DNA of 50,260 nt from Chloroflexota bacterium (GTDB taxonomy: Bacteria > Chloroflexota > Dehalococcoidia > Lucifugimonadales > JADFKI01), in NCBI GenBank assembly GCA_009840355.1, contig VXNZ01000044.1, forward strand, positions 1-50,260. Direction: 5' to 3'. Each line of letters opens with the position of its first letter. The first letter of the stretch is position 1. The notes under the pieces are model-generated. The model was not told the DNA's origin. It was given only the letters and a program-made list of their open reading frames with translations, and did not search any database. Shown here piece after piece: positions 42,913 to 50,260 of the stretch. The position numbers were made by a program, and so were the translations under genes.

Positions 42913-43527
42913 ATGCTGAACAAGCTGGGACGAATCAACCGCAGGCGAATGCCTACATTGGAGGACGACACGCCGCCGGGTCAGTTCGTTACAGAGAAGT
43001 TCCCAATACTGACATACGGCTCCACGCCGCGCATCAGCCTGGACACTTGGCAGTTTCGAGTATTCGGGAATGTCGAGGAAGAGATTACGCTCAACTGGGA
43101 AGAGTTCACCGCGCTTCCGCACATCAAACTGGACGCTGAGTTTCACTGTGTAACGCAGTGGAGCAAGCTGAAGAACACCTGGGAAGGCGTGGCGTTCAAC
43201 GATGTGATGAAGCTGGTCAAGCCGAATGCCGATGTCACGCATGTGATGGCGCACTGCTACGGCGGCTATTCGACGAATCTGGCGCTTGATGTGATAACCG
43301 ACGACGATGTGTTGTTCGCGTGGGCGCACGACGGCGAGCCGCTCGCCGAGGCGCATGGCGGTCCGCTGAGGCTGGTCGTGCCAAAGCGCTACGGCTGGAA
43401 AAGCGCGAAGTGGGTGAACGGGCTGGAGTTCATGACCGAGGACCGGCCCGGCTTCTGGGAGATACGCGGCTATCACATGGAAGGCGATCCGTGGAAGGAG
43501 CAGCGTTTCTGGGATGAGTTGATGTAG
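42913..43527 (+). CDS. Sulfite oxidase-like molybdopterin oxidoreductase
   Basis: A 204-residue soluble protein with the oxidoreductase molybdopterin-binding fold. FHCVTQWSKLKNTWEGV carries the molybdenum-binding Cys79. CYGGYSTNLAL and YGWKSAKWVNGLEFM are further family landmarks. There is no Tat signal, haem domain or dimerisation domain, so it is a minimal cytoplasmic form; electron acceptor and substrate are unknown. ATG 42913 is preferred because GGAGG lies eight bases upstream; ATG 42898 is in frame but has no such site. Confidence 0.9.
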   Translation: MLNKLGRINRRRMPTLEDDTPPGQFVTEKFPILTYGSTPRISLDTWQFRVFGNVEEEITLNWEEFTALPHIKLDAEFHCVTQWSKLKNTWEGVAFNDVMKLVKPNADVTHVMAHCYGGYSTNLALDVITDDDVLFAWAHDGEPLAEAHGGPLRLVVPKRYGWKSAKWVNGLEFMTEDRPGFWEIRGYHMEGDPWKEQRFWDELM

Positions 43528-43633
43528 AGACAGTAGTTTGTCAGTCTATCAGCGCGTCAGTCGGACAACGAGTTGAAAAACTACCTGCTGATTTGCGTTA
43601 GGCTTGGGTATGTTGCGAGAAGGGAGGGTGTCT

Positions 43634-43840
43634 ATGCAAACCACATCGAAATCCAAAAGCGCAGCTGCGAACTTGGACACGACGGCTAATCACAGACTTG
43701 GCACCCCGAATTGCCCGGTCGCTACCACCACTCTAGTGTTCAACACATTCAAGGAAGCGTTTCTGCATCCGACTGTTACAGGCACTCTGGAAATGCGAAC
43801 AGGTAGAGTGGTAGCACGCGACGGGAGGCGGCTTGACTAG
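43634..43840 (+). CDS. Small hypothetical protein
   Basis: ATG 43634 follows AGGGAGG and starts a 68-residue frame, MQTTSKSKSAAANLDTTANH and on. I recognise no family. It is polar and Thr-rich in the first half, with a possible compact second part (FKEAFLHPTVTGTLEMRTGR). The good ribosome binding site and a strong terminator just downstream (43862) favour a real gene. Function unknown. Confidence 0.45.
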   Translation: MQTTSKSKSAAANLDTTANHRLGTPNCPVATTTLVFNTFKEAFLHPTVTGTLEMRTGRVVARDGRRLD

Positions 43841-43861
43841 CCACCGACACTGGGATGTGAA

Positions 43862-43891
43862 AAAGCCCCTCTCATATTGGAGAGGGGCTTT
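43862..43891. terminator. Bidirectional rho-independent terminator
   Basis: AAAGCCCCTCTC (43862-43873) pairs perfectly with GAGAGGGGCTTT (43880-43891) around a six-base loop. T-rich GCTTTT follows on the plus strand and an A-run precedes it, which becomes a T-run on the minus strand. It lies between the convergent small genes at 43634 and 43957. Confidence 0.85.
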
Positions 43892-43956
43892 GCTTTTGCC
43901 ATCAAGCTGCCGTCAATTTGGCGCCGGATGGAACGGGCGCTCGTTAGATTCCGGAG

Positions 43957-44133
43957 CTATGCTGCCTTCTTCTTGCCGGCTTGGGCGGCGAGTTTTAGCG
44001 AGAAGAGGTCGGACTCTCTCGGGATGTCTATCACGTTGCCGCACTGGATGCACATGCGATACTCGCCGTAGATGTCGCGATTGGAATTCATGTCGCCGCC
44101 GCAGCGGTTGCAGGACTTCAGGTACACAGCCAT
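43957..44133 (-). CDS. Small zinc-ribbon protein
   Basis: A 58-residue protein with two CxxC pairs (CNRCGG and CIQCGN) about 20 residues apart, a classic zinc ribbon. A basic tail (LAAQAGKKKAA) follows. ATG 44133 is chosen because GAGGTGG lies just upstream; an extension to 44145 is unsupported. Zinc ribbons of this size bind nucleic acid or protein; no specific role can be assigned. Its promoter region carries the palindrome at 44221. Confidence 0.75.
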   Translation of the reverse strand: MAVYLKSCNRCGGDMNSNRDIYGEYRMCIQCGNVIDIPRESDLFSLKLAAQAGKKKAA

Positions 44134-44220
44134 TTGCCACCTCACTTATTTCTTTCCTGTCTTGACGCTTGTATTTAGCAGATTGCGTTCATCTGCAACT
44201 ACACGAATAATGATATAATA

Positions 44221-44239
44221 TTGACACGCATCGTGTCAA
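44221..44239. promoter_or_regulatory. Palindromic operator TTGACACG-CAT-CGTGTCAA
   Basis: A perfect 8-base inverted repeat spaced by three bases. Each arm starts with TTGACA, a consensus -35 box, on opposite strands. On the minus strand TATATC (44217-44212) lies 16 bases on, towards the zinc-ribbon gene; on the plus strand TATAAA (44242-44247) lies 15 bases on, towards hspR. A repressor bound here would block both directions. The regulator is unknown. The whole 44134-44442 spacer is otherwise gene-free. Confidence 0.6.
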
Positions 44240-44327
44240 GATATAAACTATACATCGAATAGTGCTTCTATATTCAACGATTGCCAATGCCTTGTAGCAA
44301 CAGCGCCTAATGCATCTACGACAATAT

Positions 44328-44357
44328 CTGCAATTTGCAGTAGGCGTTGCGTATAAT
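44328..44357 (+). promoter_or_regulatory. hspR promoter region with palindrome CTGCAA-T-TTGCAG
   Basis: TATAAT (44352-44357) lies about 85 bases before hspR ATG. A 13-base palindrome, CTGCAATTTGCAG (44328-44340), covers the place where a -35 box would be. The HspR target HAIR (CTTGAGT-N7-ACTCAAG) and the HrcA target CIRCE are not seen. Confidence 0.45.
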
Positions 44358-44398
44358 ATAACGAGTGAAATGGCGATAGGTTAGCAGAACGGCGACAT

Positions 44399-44425
44399 AG
44401 CACGAGTGCTTTCGTCAGTCGTGCT
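44399..44425 (+). promoter_or_regulatory. Inverted repeat in the hspR leader
   Basis: AGCACGA (44399-44405) pairs with TCGTGCT (44419-44425), spacing 13. It lies between the -10 box and the hspR start codon. It could be an operator or an RNA hairpin just before the GGGAGGG ribosome binding site. Confidence 0.4.
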
Positions 44426-44442
44426 GCATCGCGGGAGGGAAC

Positions 44443-44808
44443 ATGAACAGACACCGGCATGCAAGCGAGCAACTGGATGGCGTCTATATCATCAGCGTGG
44501 CGGCACGCATCCTCGAAATGCATCCGCAGACGCTGCGCAAGTACGAGCGCATCGGACTCGTGCGCCCGTCCCGCACCGTGGGCATGCTGCGTCTGTACTC
44601 GGACGAAGATGTAGCACGGCTGCGGCTCATCAAGCATCTCGTCGGCGATATGGGATTGAACCTCGCCGGCGTGCAGCTCACCTTGCTCTTGTTCAACAGG
44701 CTGTTGCAGATGAAAGCCAAAGTGCGAAACCTCGAAGGCGAGGAACTCCGGCAGTCGCTTGACGACAGCATCGACGAGATGCTGGGCATGCTGCACGGGC
44801 AGACATAA
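44443..44808 (+). CDS. hspR: HspR-like MerR family heat-shock repressor
   Basis: A 121-residue MerR-type regulator. YIISVAARILEMHPQTLRKYERIGLVRPSRT is the winged helix-turn-helix, LYSDEDVARLRLIKHLVGDMGLNLAGVQ completes it, and a coiled-coil tail (LLQMKAKVRNLEGEELRQ) follows. HspR normally represses dnaK operons with DnaK as co-repressor. Here it is the first gene of the operon, before grpE and dnaK, unlike the actinobacterial order where it is last. A GGGAGGG site precedes ATG 44443. Confidence 0.88.
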   Translation: MNRHRHASEQLDGVYIISVAARILEMHPQTLRKYERIGLVRPSRTVGMLRLYSDEDVARLRLIKHLVGDMGLNLAGVQLTLLLFNRLLQMKAKVRNLEGEELRQSLDDSIDEMLGMLHGQT

Positions 44809-44842
44809 GAGAATCGGACACAGCAATCACGGAGGACAAGAA

Positions 44843-45439
44843 TTGAGCAGCGAAGAGAGACAAGAAGAAGACGCGCCAGCCCCGGACAGCAGCGAAGAAT
44901 TACTGCGCCAAGTGCTTTCGGAGATGGAAACGCAGACGCTTCCTGAAGCGAAAGACGAAATGGAACGCGAACGCGACCAGTTCAAGGCGATGGCGCAGCG
45001 CGCGCAGGCGGACTTGGTCAACTACAGGCGGCGCGTGGACGAAGAGCGCCAGGAACTGCAGCGCAACGCGAATGCCAGCCTGTTGGCGAAGTTCCTAGGC
45101 GTGGTGGACGACTTCGAGCGCGCGATAGACATGCTGCCCGAAGACGCGGCGGCAGCGGGCTGGCAAGAAGGGCTGATGCTGGTCAAGCGCAATCTCGACC
45201 ATCTGCTGGAATCCGAAGGCGTCAGTAAGATAGAGGCGGACGGAAAACAGTTCGATCCTTATGAGCACGAAGCGGTGCACTACTTGGAATCGCCCGACGC
45301 CGAAGACGGCTCTATCATTCAAGTATTCCGAGACGGCTATCGATTGCACGACCGAGTGTTGCGTGCATCGCAGGTCATCGTCGCGAAATCCGCGCAGGAC
45401 GCGCAAACAGAATCGAACGATCAGTCAAGTTCGCAATAG
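44843..45439 (+). CDS. grpE: Nucleotide exchange factor GrpE
   Basis: GrpE releases ADP from DnaK. Start TTG 44843, with GGAGG seven bases upstream, gives 198 residues. After an acidic leader the coiled-coil DQFKAMAQRAQADLVNYRRRVDEER and the hinge NLDHLLESEGVSKIEADGKQFDPYEHEAV are clear; the beta domain VFRDGYRLHDRVLRASQVIVAK ends it. The tail is rich in Ser and Gln. It lies 34 bases after hspR and 67 before dnaK, so it is part of the same operon. Confidence 0.95.
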   Translation: MSSEERQEEDAPAPDSSEELLRQVLSEMETQTLPEAKDEMERERDQFKAMAQRAQADLVNYRRRVDEERQELQRNANASLLAKFLGVVDDFERAIDMLPEDAAAAGWQEGLMLVKRNLDHLLESEGVSKIEADGKQFDPYEHEAVHYLESPDAEDGSIIQVFRDGYRLHDRVLRASQVIVAKSAQDAQTESNDQSSSQ

Positions 45440-45506
45440 ACCCTGACACACATCATTCATCAGACACAGAACTCATTCAAGCTATTATTTTTCAGGAGAA
45501 ACATAG

Positions 45507-47408
45507 ATGGCAAATATACTCGGAATCGACCTCGGAACCACGAACTCGTGCATGGCGGTGATCGAAGCGGGCGAGCCGCGTGTGGTGGAGAACGCAGAGG
45601 GCGGGCGGACTACACCGTCGGTCGTGGGTTTGAACACGCGATCCAACGAGCGCTATGTAGGCACGACCGCCAAGCGCCAAGCGGTAACGAACCCGGAGAA
45701 CACGGTCTATTCAGTGAAGCGGCTGATGGGCAGGCGCTTCGAGGACGACAGCGTGCAGCGCGACCTGTCGCTGCTGCCCTACAAGGTAGTGCAGCATACG
45801 AACAACGACGCCTATGTCGTAATGGGCGGCAAGAACCACGCGCCGCCGGAAATCTCCGCGATGGTGCTGCAAAAGCTGAAGCAGGACGCCGAGGCAAAGC
45901 TTGGCGAGAGCATCAACCAAGCCGTCATCACCGTACCGGCGTACTTCAACGATAGCCAACGCAACGCAACGAAGGACGCGGGCCGCATCGCCGGGCTAGA
46001 AGTGCTGCGCATCATCAACGAGCCGACGGCGGCATCGTTAGCCTACGGGCTGGACAAAAAGACCGACGAGACTATCGCGGTATATGACCTCGGCGGCGGT
46101 ACATTTGACATCACTGTGCTGCAAATCGGCGAGGGCGTGTTTGAAGTCAAGGCGACGAACGGCGACACGCACCTGGGCGGCGACGACTTCGACGAGCGCA
46201 TCGTGGACTGGATTGTGGAAGAGTTCCGGCGCGAGCAGGGCATCGACCTGAAGCAGGACGGCATGGCATTACAGCGTCTGCGCGAGGCGGCGGAGCGCGC
46301 GAAGATCGAACTTTCCACGCTGATGCAGTCCGAGATAAACCTGCCGTTCATCACCGCGGACGCATCCGGCCCCAAGCATCTGGTAATGAGCCTGTCGCGC
46401 TCCAAGCTGGAGCAGCTGGTCGCCGACCTCGTACAGCGCACGATTGACCCTTGCAGGAAGGCGATCTCAGACGCCGGCGTGAGCGTGGGCGAAATTGACG
46501 AAGTAATCCTTGTGGGCGGCATGACGCGCATGCCTGCGGTGCAAAAGGTCGTAACGGACCTGTTCGACAAAGAGCCGCATCAGGGCGTCAATCCGGACGA
46601 GGTAGTGGCGATTGGCGCAGCGATACAAGCAGGCGTGCTGCAAGGCGAAGTGCAGGATATTCTGCTGCTGGACGTTACTCCGCTCAGCCTAGGTATCGAG
46701 ACGCTCGGCGGCGTGTCCACCACGCTTATCTCGCGCAACACGACAATCCCGACGGCGAAGAGCGAGACATTCACCACCGCAGCGGACAATCAGCCGAGCG
46801 TTGAGGTGCATGTGGTGCAGGGCGAGCGCAGCATGGCGGCTGAGAACAAGAGCATCGGCAGGTTCATCCTCGACGGCATACTGCCCGCGCCGAGGGGTGT
46901 GCCGCAGATCGAAGTTACATTCGACATCGATGCGAACGGCATCCTGAACGTGTCCGCGCAGGACAAGGGCACAGGCAAGGAGCAGCGCATCACCATCACG
47001 GCGAGCAGCGGCTTGGCGCAAAGTGAAATCGACCAGATGGTGCGCGACGCCGAGATGCATGCCGAGGAAGACGCGCGCCGCCGCGAAGATACGACCACAC
47101 GCAACAACGCCGAGAACTTGGCATACAGCGCGGAAAAGCTGATTGCGGACAACACAGACAACCTGCCGGCAGACCTGAAGTCCACGGCAGAAAGCAAAAT
47201 TGCCGCAGTACGCGCAGCCCTGAGTGGAGGCGACATAGCCGCGATTACCACTGCGTCCAACGAACTGCAAGAGGCGATACAGCAGCTCGGTCAGGCAGTG
47301 TACGCCCAAACAGGAGCGCCCGGCCAGCCCGGCGCGGCTCCCGGCGACATGCCGCCGGACGACGGCACCGTCGAAGGCGAATACCGTGAGGTTGACCCGA
47401 AGGAGTAA
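45507..47408 (+). CDS. dnaK: Chaperone DnaK (Hsp70)
   Basis: DnaK binds unfolded peptides in an ATP-controlled way with GrpE and DnaJ. The 633-residue protein has the nucleotide phosphate loop GIDLGTTNS (6-14), [15 protein letters not shown], the substrate domain with [17 protein letters not shown] and [10 protein letters not shown], and a C-terminal helical lid. The end [22 protein letters not shown] is the typical acidic tail. AGGAG lies eight bases before ATG 45507. No dnaJ follows; the terminator at 47445 closes the operon. Confidence 0.98.
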   Translation: MANILGIDLGTTNSCMAVIEAGEPRVVENAEGGRTTPSVVGLNTRSNERYVGTTAKRQAVTNPENTVYSVKRLMGRRFEDDSVQRDLSLLPYKVVQHTNNDAYVVMGGKNHAPPEISAMVLQKLKQDAEAKLGESINQAVITVPAYFNDSQRNATKDAGRIAGLEVLRIINEPTAASLAYGLDKKTDETIAVYDLGGGTFDITVLQIGEGVFEVKATNGDTHLGGDDFDERIVDWIVEEFRREQGIDLKQDGMALQRLREAAERAKIELSTLMQSEINLPFITADASGPKHLVMSLSRSKLEQLVADLVQRTIDPCRKAISDAGVSVGEIDEVILVGGMTRMPAVQKVVTDLFDKEPHQGVNPDEVVAIGAAIQAGVLQGEVQDILLLDVTPLSLGIETLGGVSTTLISRNTTIPTAKSETFTTAADNQPSVEVHVVQGERSMAAENKSIGRFILDGILPAPRGVPQIEVTFDIDANGILNVSAQDKGTGKEQRITITASSGLAQSEIDQMVRDAEMHAEEDARRREDTTTRNNAENLAYSAEKLIADNTDNLPADLKSTAESKIAAVRAALSGGDIAAITTASNELQEAIQQLGQAVYAQTGAPGQPGAAPGDMPPDDGTVEGEYREVDPKE

Positions 47409-47444
47409 GGAGTGAGGTGGGCGGATAAGTCCTCCCAATCAACA

Positions 47445-47476
47445 ACAGGGGCGGTTCTAAGTTAAACCGCCCCTGT
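47445..47476 (+). terminator. Rho-independent terminator after dnaK
   Basis: ACAGGGGCGGTT (47445-47456) pairs perfectly with AACCGCCCCTGT (47465-47476), a 12-base stem with an eight-base loop, followed by CATTTTGT. It ends the hspR-grpE-dnaK operon. Confidence 0.85.
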
Positions 47477-47642
47477 CATTTTGTCCATGCCCCGGACACT
47501 ATCTATTCTGAGTGCCGGCACGCGCTCGGTGTCTTCGTCGCCCTCTTGTCATTGTATTGATGCGCCCGGGAATCTTCTGTTTGCACTTAACTCTCATTTT
47601 CATTTAATCAGCGTGGTGTCGATGTGTAAACGGCGTGGGCCG

Positions 47643-49343
47643 TCAGCGGTTGGACTGCGAGCGCTGCACCCGTGCCCATGTGTCGCGCAGGGTTGTTGTG
47701 CGATTGAAAATGGGCTTGCCGGACATCGTATCGCGCGTGTCCACGCAGAAATAGCCTTGCCGCTCGAACTGATAGCGGCTGCCCGGAGACGCATCCGCAA
47801 GGCCCGGTTCGAGTTTGGCGGCTTCGACGACTACCAGCGATTCCGGGTTCAGGAGCGACAGCCAGTCCGCGCCGTCGTCGGCTTCTTCGTCGGGGTTCCA
47901 GCGCGTGAACAGGTGGTCGTAGAGGCGCACCTCGGCATCTATCGCGTGCGCGGCGGAAACCCAGTGCAGCGTGGCGCGCACGCGGCGTCCGTCCGGCGCG
48001 CTGCCGCCTCGCGTTTCCGGATCATAGGTGCAACGCAGTTCTATCACCTCGCCGTCATCGTCCTTCACTACTCCCTCACACTTGATGAAGTAGCCGTAGC
48101 GCAAGCGTACTTCGCGTCCGGGCGCGAGACGATAGAACCTACGCGGCGGGTCTTCCATAAAGTCATTGCGCTCGATGTACAGTTCGCGCGAGAACGGGAC
48201 ATTGCGCGTGCCGGCGGTCTCATCCTCAGGATTGTTCACGGCATCCAGCCAGTCTGTTTCTCCTTCGGGGTAGTTGGTGATGACGACCTTCAACGGACGG
48301 ATAACAGCCATGGCGCGCGGCGCGGTCTTGTTCAGATGACCGCGGAGGCTGTGCTCTAACAGCGCGATGTCTATGATGGCGGCGTTCTTCGCCACGCCTA
48401 TTCTGTCGCAGAAGTCGCGGATTGCCTCCGGCGTGTAGCCGCGCCTGCGAAAGCCGGCAATCGTTGGCATTCGCGGGTCGTCCCAGCCGTTCACATAGCC
48501 GCCTTCGACTAGGCGCAATAGACGGCGCTTGCTAAGCACGGTATGGCTCAGGTTTAGCCTCGCGAACTCTATCTGGCGCGGCTGGTACATGCCCAGTTCT
48601 CCCAAGAACCAGTCGTACAGCGGGCGATGATCTTCGTATTCCATCGTGCAAATGGAGTGCGTGATGTGCTCGATGGAGTCGGATTGCCCGTGCGCGAAGT
48701 CGTACATCGGATATATGCACCACTTGTCGCCGGTGCGGTGGTGCTCGGTGTTGAGTATGCGGTACATCACGGGGTCGCGCATGTTGATGTTGGGCGATGC
48801 CATGTCGATTTTGGCGCGCAGCACATGCGCGCCGTCCGGAAACTCGCCGTCTTTCATGCGCTCCAGCAGATCAATGTTCTCTTCGACTGAGCGCTCGCGG
48901 TAAGGGCTTTCCCTGCCCGGCTCGGTCAGCGTGCCGCGATACTCGCGTATCTCGTCCTGGCTGAGGCTGTCCACATACGCCTTGCCGTCTAGCACGAGCT
49001 GCTTGGCGAATTCGTAGAGTTCGTCGAAGTAGTCGGATGCGTAGAGTTCGCGGTCGTGCCAGTTGAAGCCCAGCCAGCGCACATCCTCTTTCTGCGATTC
49101 GACATATTCGACGCTTTCCTTTGTGGGGTTCGTGTCATCGAAGCGCAGGTTGCACAGCCCGCCGAAGTCGCGCGCCAAACCAAAGTTCAGGCAGATGGAC
49201 TTGGCGTGCCCGATGTGCAGGTAGCCGTTCGGTTCGGGCGGGAAACGGGTGTGAACGCGCCGGTCGAACCTGCCGGATTCGTTGTCGTCGTTGATTGCCT
49301 GCTGAATGAAGTTAGACAATGCCGATTCTTCGTTGATAGTCAT
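47643..49343 (-). CDS. glnS: Glutaminyl-tRNA synthetase
   Basis: GlnRS charges tRNA-Gln with glutamine directly. The 566-residue class I synthetase has [15 protein letters not shown] (HIGH at 43-46) and VLSKRRL (269-275) in place of KMSKS, which is the GlnRS form. The GlnRS/GluRS-specific [35 protein letters not shown], with its fixed YDFAH, and the C-terminal anticodon-binding beta barrels are intact. Many bacteria lack GlnRS and use GatCAB, so its presence is of note. It is convergent with dnaK. The stop is 200 bases from the dnaK terminator; its own terminator is not seen. Confidence 0.97.
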   Translation of the reverse strand: MTINEESALSNFIQQAINDDNESGRFDRRVHTRFPPEPNGYLHIGHAKSICLNFGLARDFGGLCNLRFDDTNPTKESVEYVESQKEDVRWLGFNWHDRELYASDYFDELYEFAKQLVLDGKAYVDSLSQDEIREYRGTLTEPGRESPYRERSVEENIDLLERMKDGEFPDGAHVLRAKIDMASPNINMRDPVMYRILNTEHHRTGDKWCIYPMYDFAHGQSDSIEHITHSICTMEYEDHRPLYDWFLGELGMYQPRQIEFARLNLSHTVLSKRRLLRLVEGGYVNGWDDPRMPTIAGFRRRGYTPEAIRDFCDRIGVAKNAAIIDIALLEHSLRGHLNKTAPRAMAVIRPLKVVITNYPEGETDWLDAVNNPEDETAGTRNVPFSRELYIERNDFMEDPPRRFYRLAPGREVRLRYGYFIKCEGVVKDDDGEVIELRCTYDPETRGGSAPDGRRVRATLHWVSAAHAIDAEVRLYDHLFTRWNPDEEADDGADWLSLLNPESLVVVEAAKLEPGLADASPGSRYQFERQGYFCVDTRDTMSGKPIFNRTTTLRDTWARVQRSQSNR

Positions 49344-49762
49344 GGGTTACTACTTCCTTGTCTCATGCCGCCTAGACTCGTCCCAACCTCGCCGTCCGGG
49401 AGAAATTATTGTGAAAAGAATAACACATCCATAACTTTGCTGGTTGGCGACTATTGGCGGCAATTACCGTATGACGACGGCTCATCTGGCGAAAATGTGT
49501 CGCAACACGAAGGCGTAATTGTGGTAATATCAAGCGCGGAGCAGACCTCGTAGGGCTAGGCACAGTCAATTCGAGCCAATGCACCGCATCCTAGCCTTCC
49601 CCCACCAAGGGAAAATACAAACGGAAATCATGCACACTTCTGATATTTCAGGGGCATTAAGAAATGGCGGCAGTATTAGCTTGCCGTTTCACTTGATATA
49701 GATTTGACTTTTGGCAAGCGGACGCTTCACTGAAACGGCTTCGAGTCTGGGCGGCAAACACA
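49344..49762. other. Gene-free spacer between glnS and the MarR gene
   Basis: These 419 bases separate divergent genes. I see no tRNA or open frame with support. They hold one reversed copy of the dispersed repeat (49586-49612) and two overlapping inverted repeats before the MarR gene: GCTTGCC (49679-49685) with GGCAAGC (49713-49719), and CCGTTTCA (49684-49691) with TGAAACGG (49731-49738). These could be MarR operators. No clear -35/-10 pair was found for either gene. Confidence 0.5.
49586..49612 (-). repeat. Dispersed palindromic repeat, reversed, truncated copy
   Basis: GCATCCTAGCCTTCCCCCAC followed by CAAGGGA. On the minus strand this gives CCCTTGGTGGGGGAAGG then CTAGGATGC, matching the repeat core and trailing arm, with a shortened first arm. 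Confidence 0.55.
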
Positions 49763-50236
49763 ATGGATGATACACACAGTCAAGAGCTGACGGCACGATT
49801 CATAGCGGCGGCAGAGTTTCTCAACCGGCAGATGCATTTGCACCGTCTGGACGCTTGGGAAAACCTGGGCCTGACCATTCCACAACTGCGAACTCTGATG
49901 TTGCTGGAAGAACAAGGCCCCATGCGAATGGGTGCCATATCCTCGCACTTGGGCAGAGCGCTGTCCGCAACCACTTCCGTCGTGGACCGCCTTGCGGAGA
50001 AGGGCCTAGTCGGGCGACTTGCGGACCCGGACGACAGGCGAGTGGTCCTGTGCGACCTGACCGATAGTGGACGCAGCACCGTCTACCAGTTCTGGCGACT
50101 CTCGGAGGACCGCACGCAAATGATAATAGATTCGCTCAGTCCGGAGCAGGTCGAAGCCGTCGTACGCGCTCTGGAAGTAGTTCAGGTCGCCGAGCAGGAA
50201 ATCCAAGGGAATTATACGGAAAGGTTGACAAGATAA
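49763..50236 (+). CDS. MarR family transcriptional regulator
   Basis: A 157-residue winged helix-turn-helix regulator. LTIPQLRTLMLLEEQGPMRMGAISSHLGRALSATTSVVDRLAEKGLVGRLADPDDRRVVLCDLTDSGR is the MarR DNA-binding domain, with the DPDDRR wing intact. Terminal helices form the dimer interface. These proteins respond to phenolic or other small ligands, or to redox. The target is unknown; inverted repeats upstream could be its own operators. A promoter overlaps its last codons and drives a gene beyond the window. Confidence 0.93.
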   Translation: MDDTHSQELTARFIAAAEFLNRQMHLHRLDAWENLGLTIPQLRTLMLLEEQGPMRMGAISSHLGRALSATTSVVDRLAEKGLVGRLADPDDRRVVLCDLTDSGRSTVYQFWRLSEDRTQMIIDSLSPEQVEAVVRALEVVQVAEQEIQGNYTERLTR

Positions 50237-50253
50237 CCAAGTCCTGCTATACT
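50225..50253 (+). promoter_or_regulatory. Near-consensus promoter pointing out of the window
   Basis: TTGACA (50225-50230), 17 bases, then TATACT (50248-50253), with a TGC extension just before the -10. It overlaps the stop of the MarR gene, so the next gene downstream, outside the window, likely has its own strong promoter. Confidence 0.65.
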
Positions 50254-50260
50254 CAATATC

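Noticed and set aside
45440-45506. Search for a CIRCE or HAIR element before dnaK
   Set aside because: No TTAGCACTC-N9-GAGTGCTAA or CTTGAGT-N7-ACTCAAG like sequence is present here or before hspR.
49344-49762. Possible tRNA near glnS
   Set aside because: No cloverleaf with a GTTCRANYC T-arm could be found in the spacer.

Overview
The window looks like a chromosomal segment of a GC-rich, free-living bacterium. I favour the phylum Chloroflexota, probably near Dehalococcoidia/SAR202. The reasons are the S12 protein with an insertion before its PQKRG block, an hspR-grpE-dnaK gene order, and a setting rich in MmgE/PrpD, type III CoA-transferase and luciferase-like flavin monooxygenase genes. This placement is inference from recalled family features, with no database search.

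Region 1 (1-6.3 kb): the 3' end of an oligopeptidase B-like gene, two short probably decayed reading frames, a minus-strand pair (DNA methyltransferase overlapping ruvB) behind a good promoter, two SAM-dependent methyltransferases and an acyl-CoA dehydrogenase. Region 2 (6.3-12.5 kb): a DUF433 antitoxin-like gene broken by one extra base, with an unknown partner; then prpD-like, prpB-like and citrate synthase genes, which together resemble a methylcitrate cycle. A small two-gene toxin-antitoxin-like module (DUF4258-like plus a tandem DUF2283 protein) sits between prpB and citrate synthase. A proline/threonine-rich lipoprotein gene faces them.

Region 3 (12.5-35.8 kb): one nearly continuous ribosomal superoperon on the plus strand. 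The order is rpsL-rpsG-fusA-rpsJ-rplC-rplD-rplW-rplB-rpsS-rplV-rpsC-rplP-rpmC-rpsQ-rplN-rplX-rplE-rpsN-rpsH-rplF-rplR-rpsE-rpmD-rplO-secY-adk-map-infA-rpmJ-rpsM-rpsK-(membrane protein)-rpsD-rpoA-rplQ-truA-rplM-rpsI. It starts from a TTGACA-N18-TAAAAT promoter. Oddities are the absence of tuf, long disordered tails on S5, S3 and S17, an unrelated membrane-protein gene inside the alpha operon, and several spacers that can fold into hairpins.

Region 4 (35.9-43.9 kb): a minus-strand catabolic-looking group (two type III CoA-transferases, an enoyl-CoA hydratase-like protein lacking the usual glutamates, and a ketopantoate reductase-like protein). It diverges from a luciferase-like monooxygenase; a DUF6282 hydrolase then diverges from a sulfite oxidase-like molybdoprotein. 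Region 5 (43.9-50.3 kb): a small zinc-ribbon protein, the hspR-grpE-dnaK heat-shock operon, glutaminyl-tRNA synthetase and a MarR regulator, ending in a near-consensus promoter that points out of the window.

A short palindromic repeat (core CCTTCCCC...GGGGGAAGG followed by TTAGGATGGGG) recurs in about nine intergenic spots, including inside the ribosomal operon. No CRISPR array, rRNA, tRNA, transposase or phage gene was seen. The most unusual signals are this repeat family, the two small antitoxin-like modules, the S5 arginine/aspartate/asparagine tail, the structured spacers in the ribosomal operon, and the palindromes upstream of the zinc-ribbon and hspR genes.
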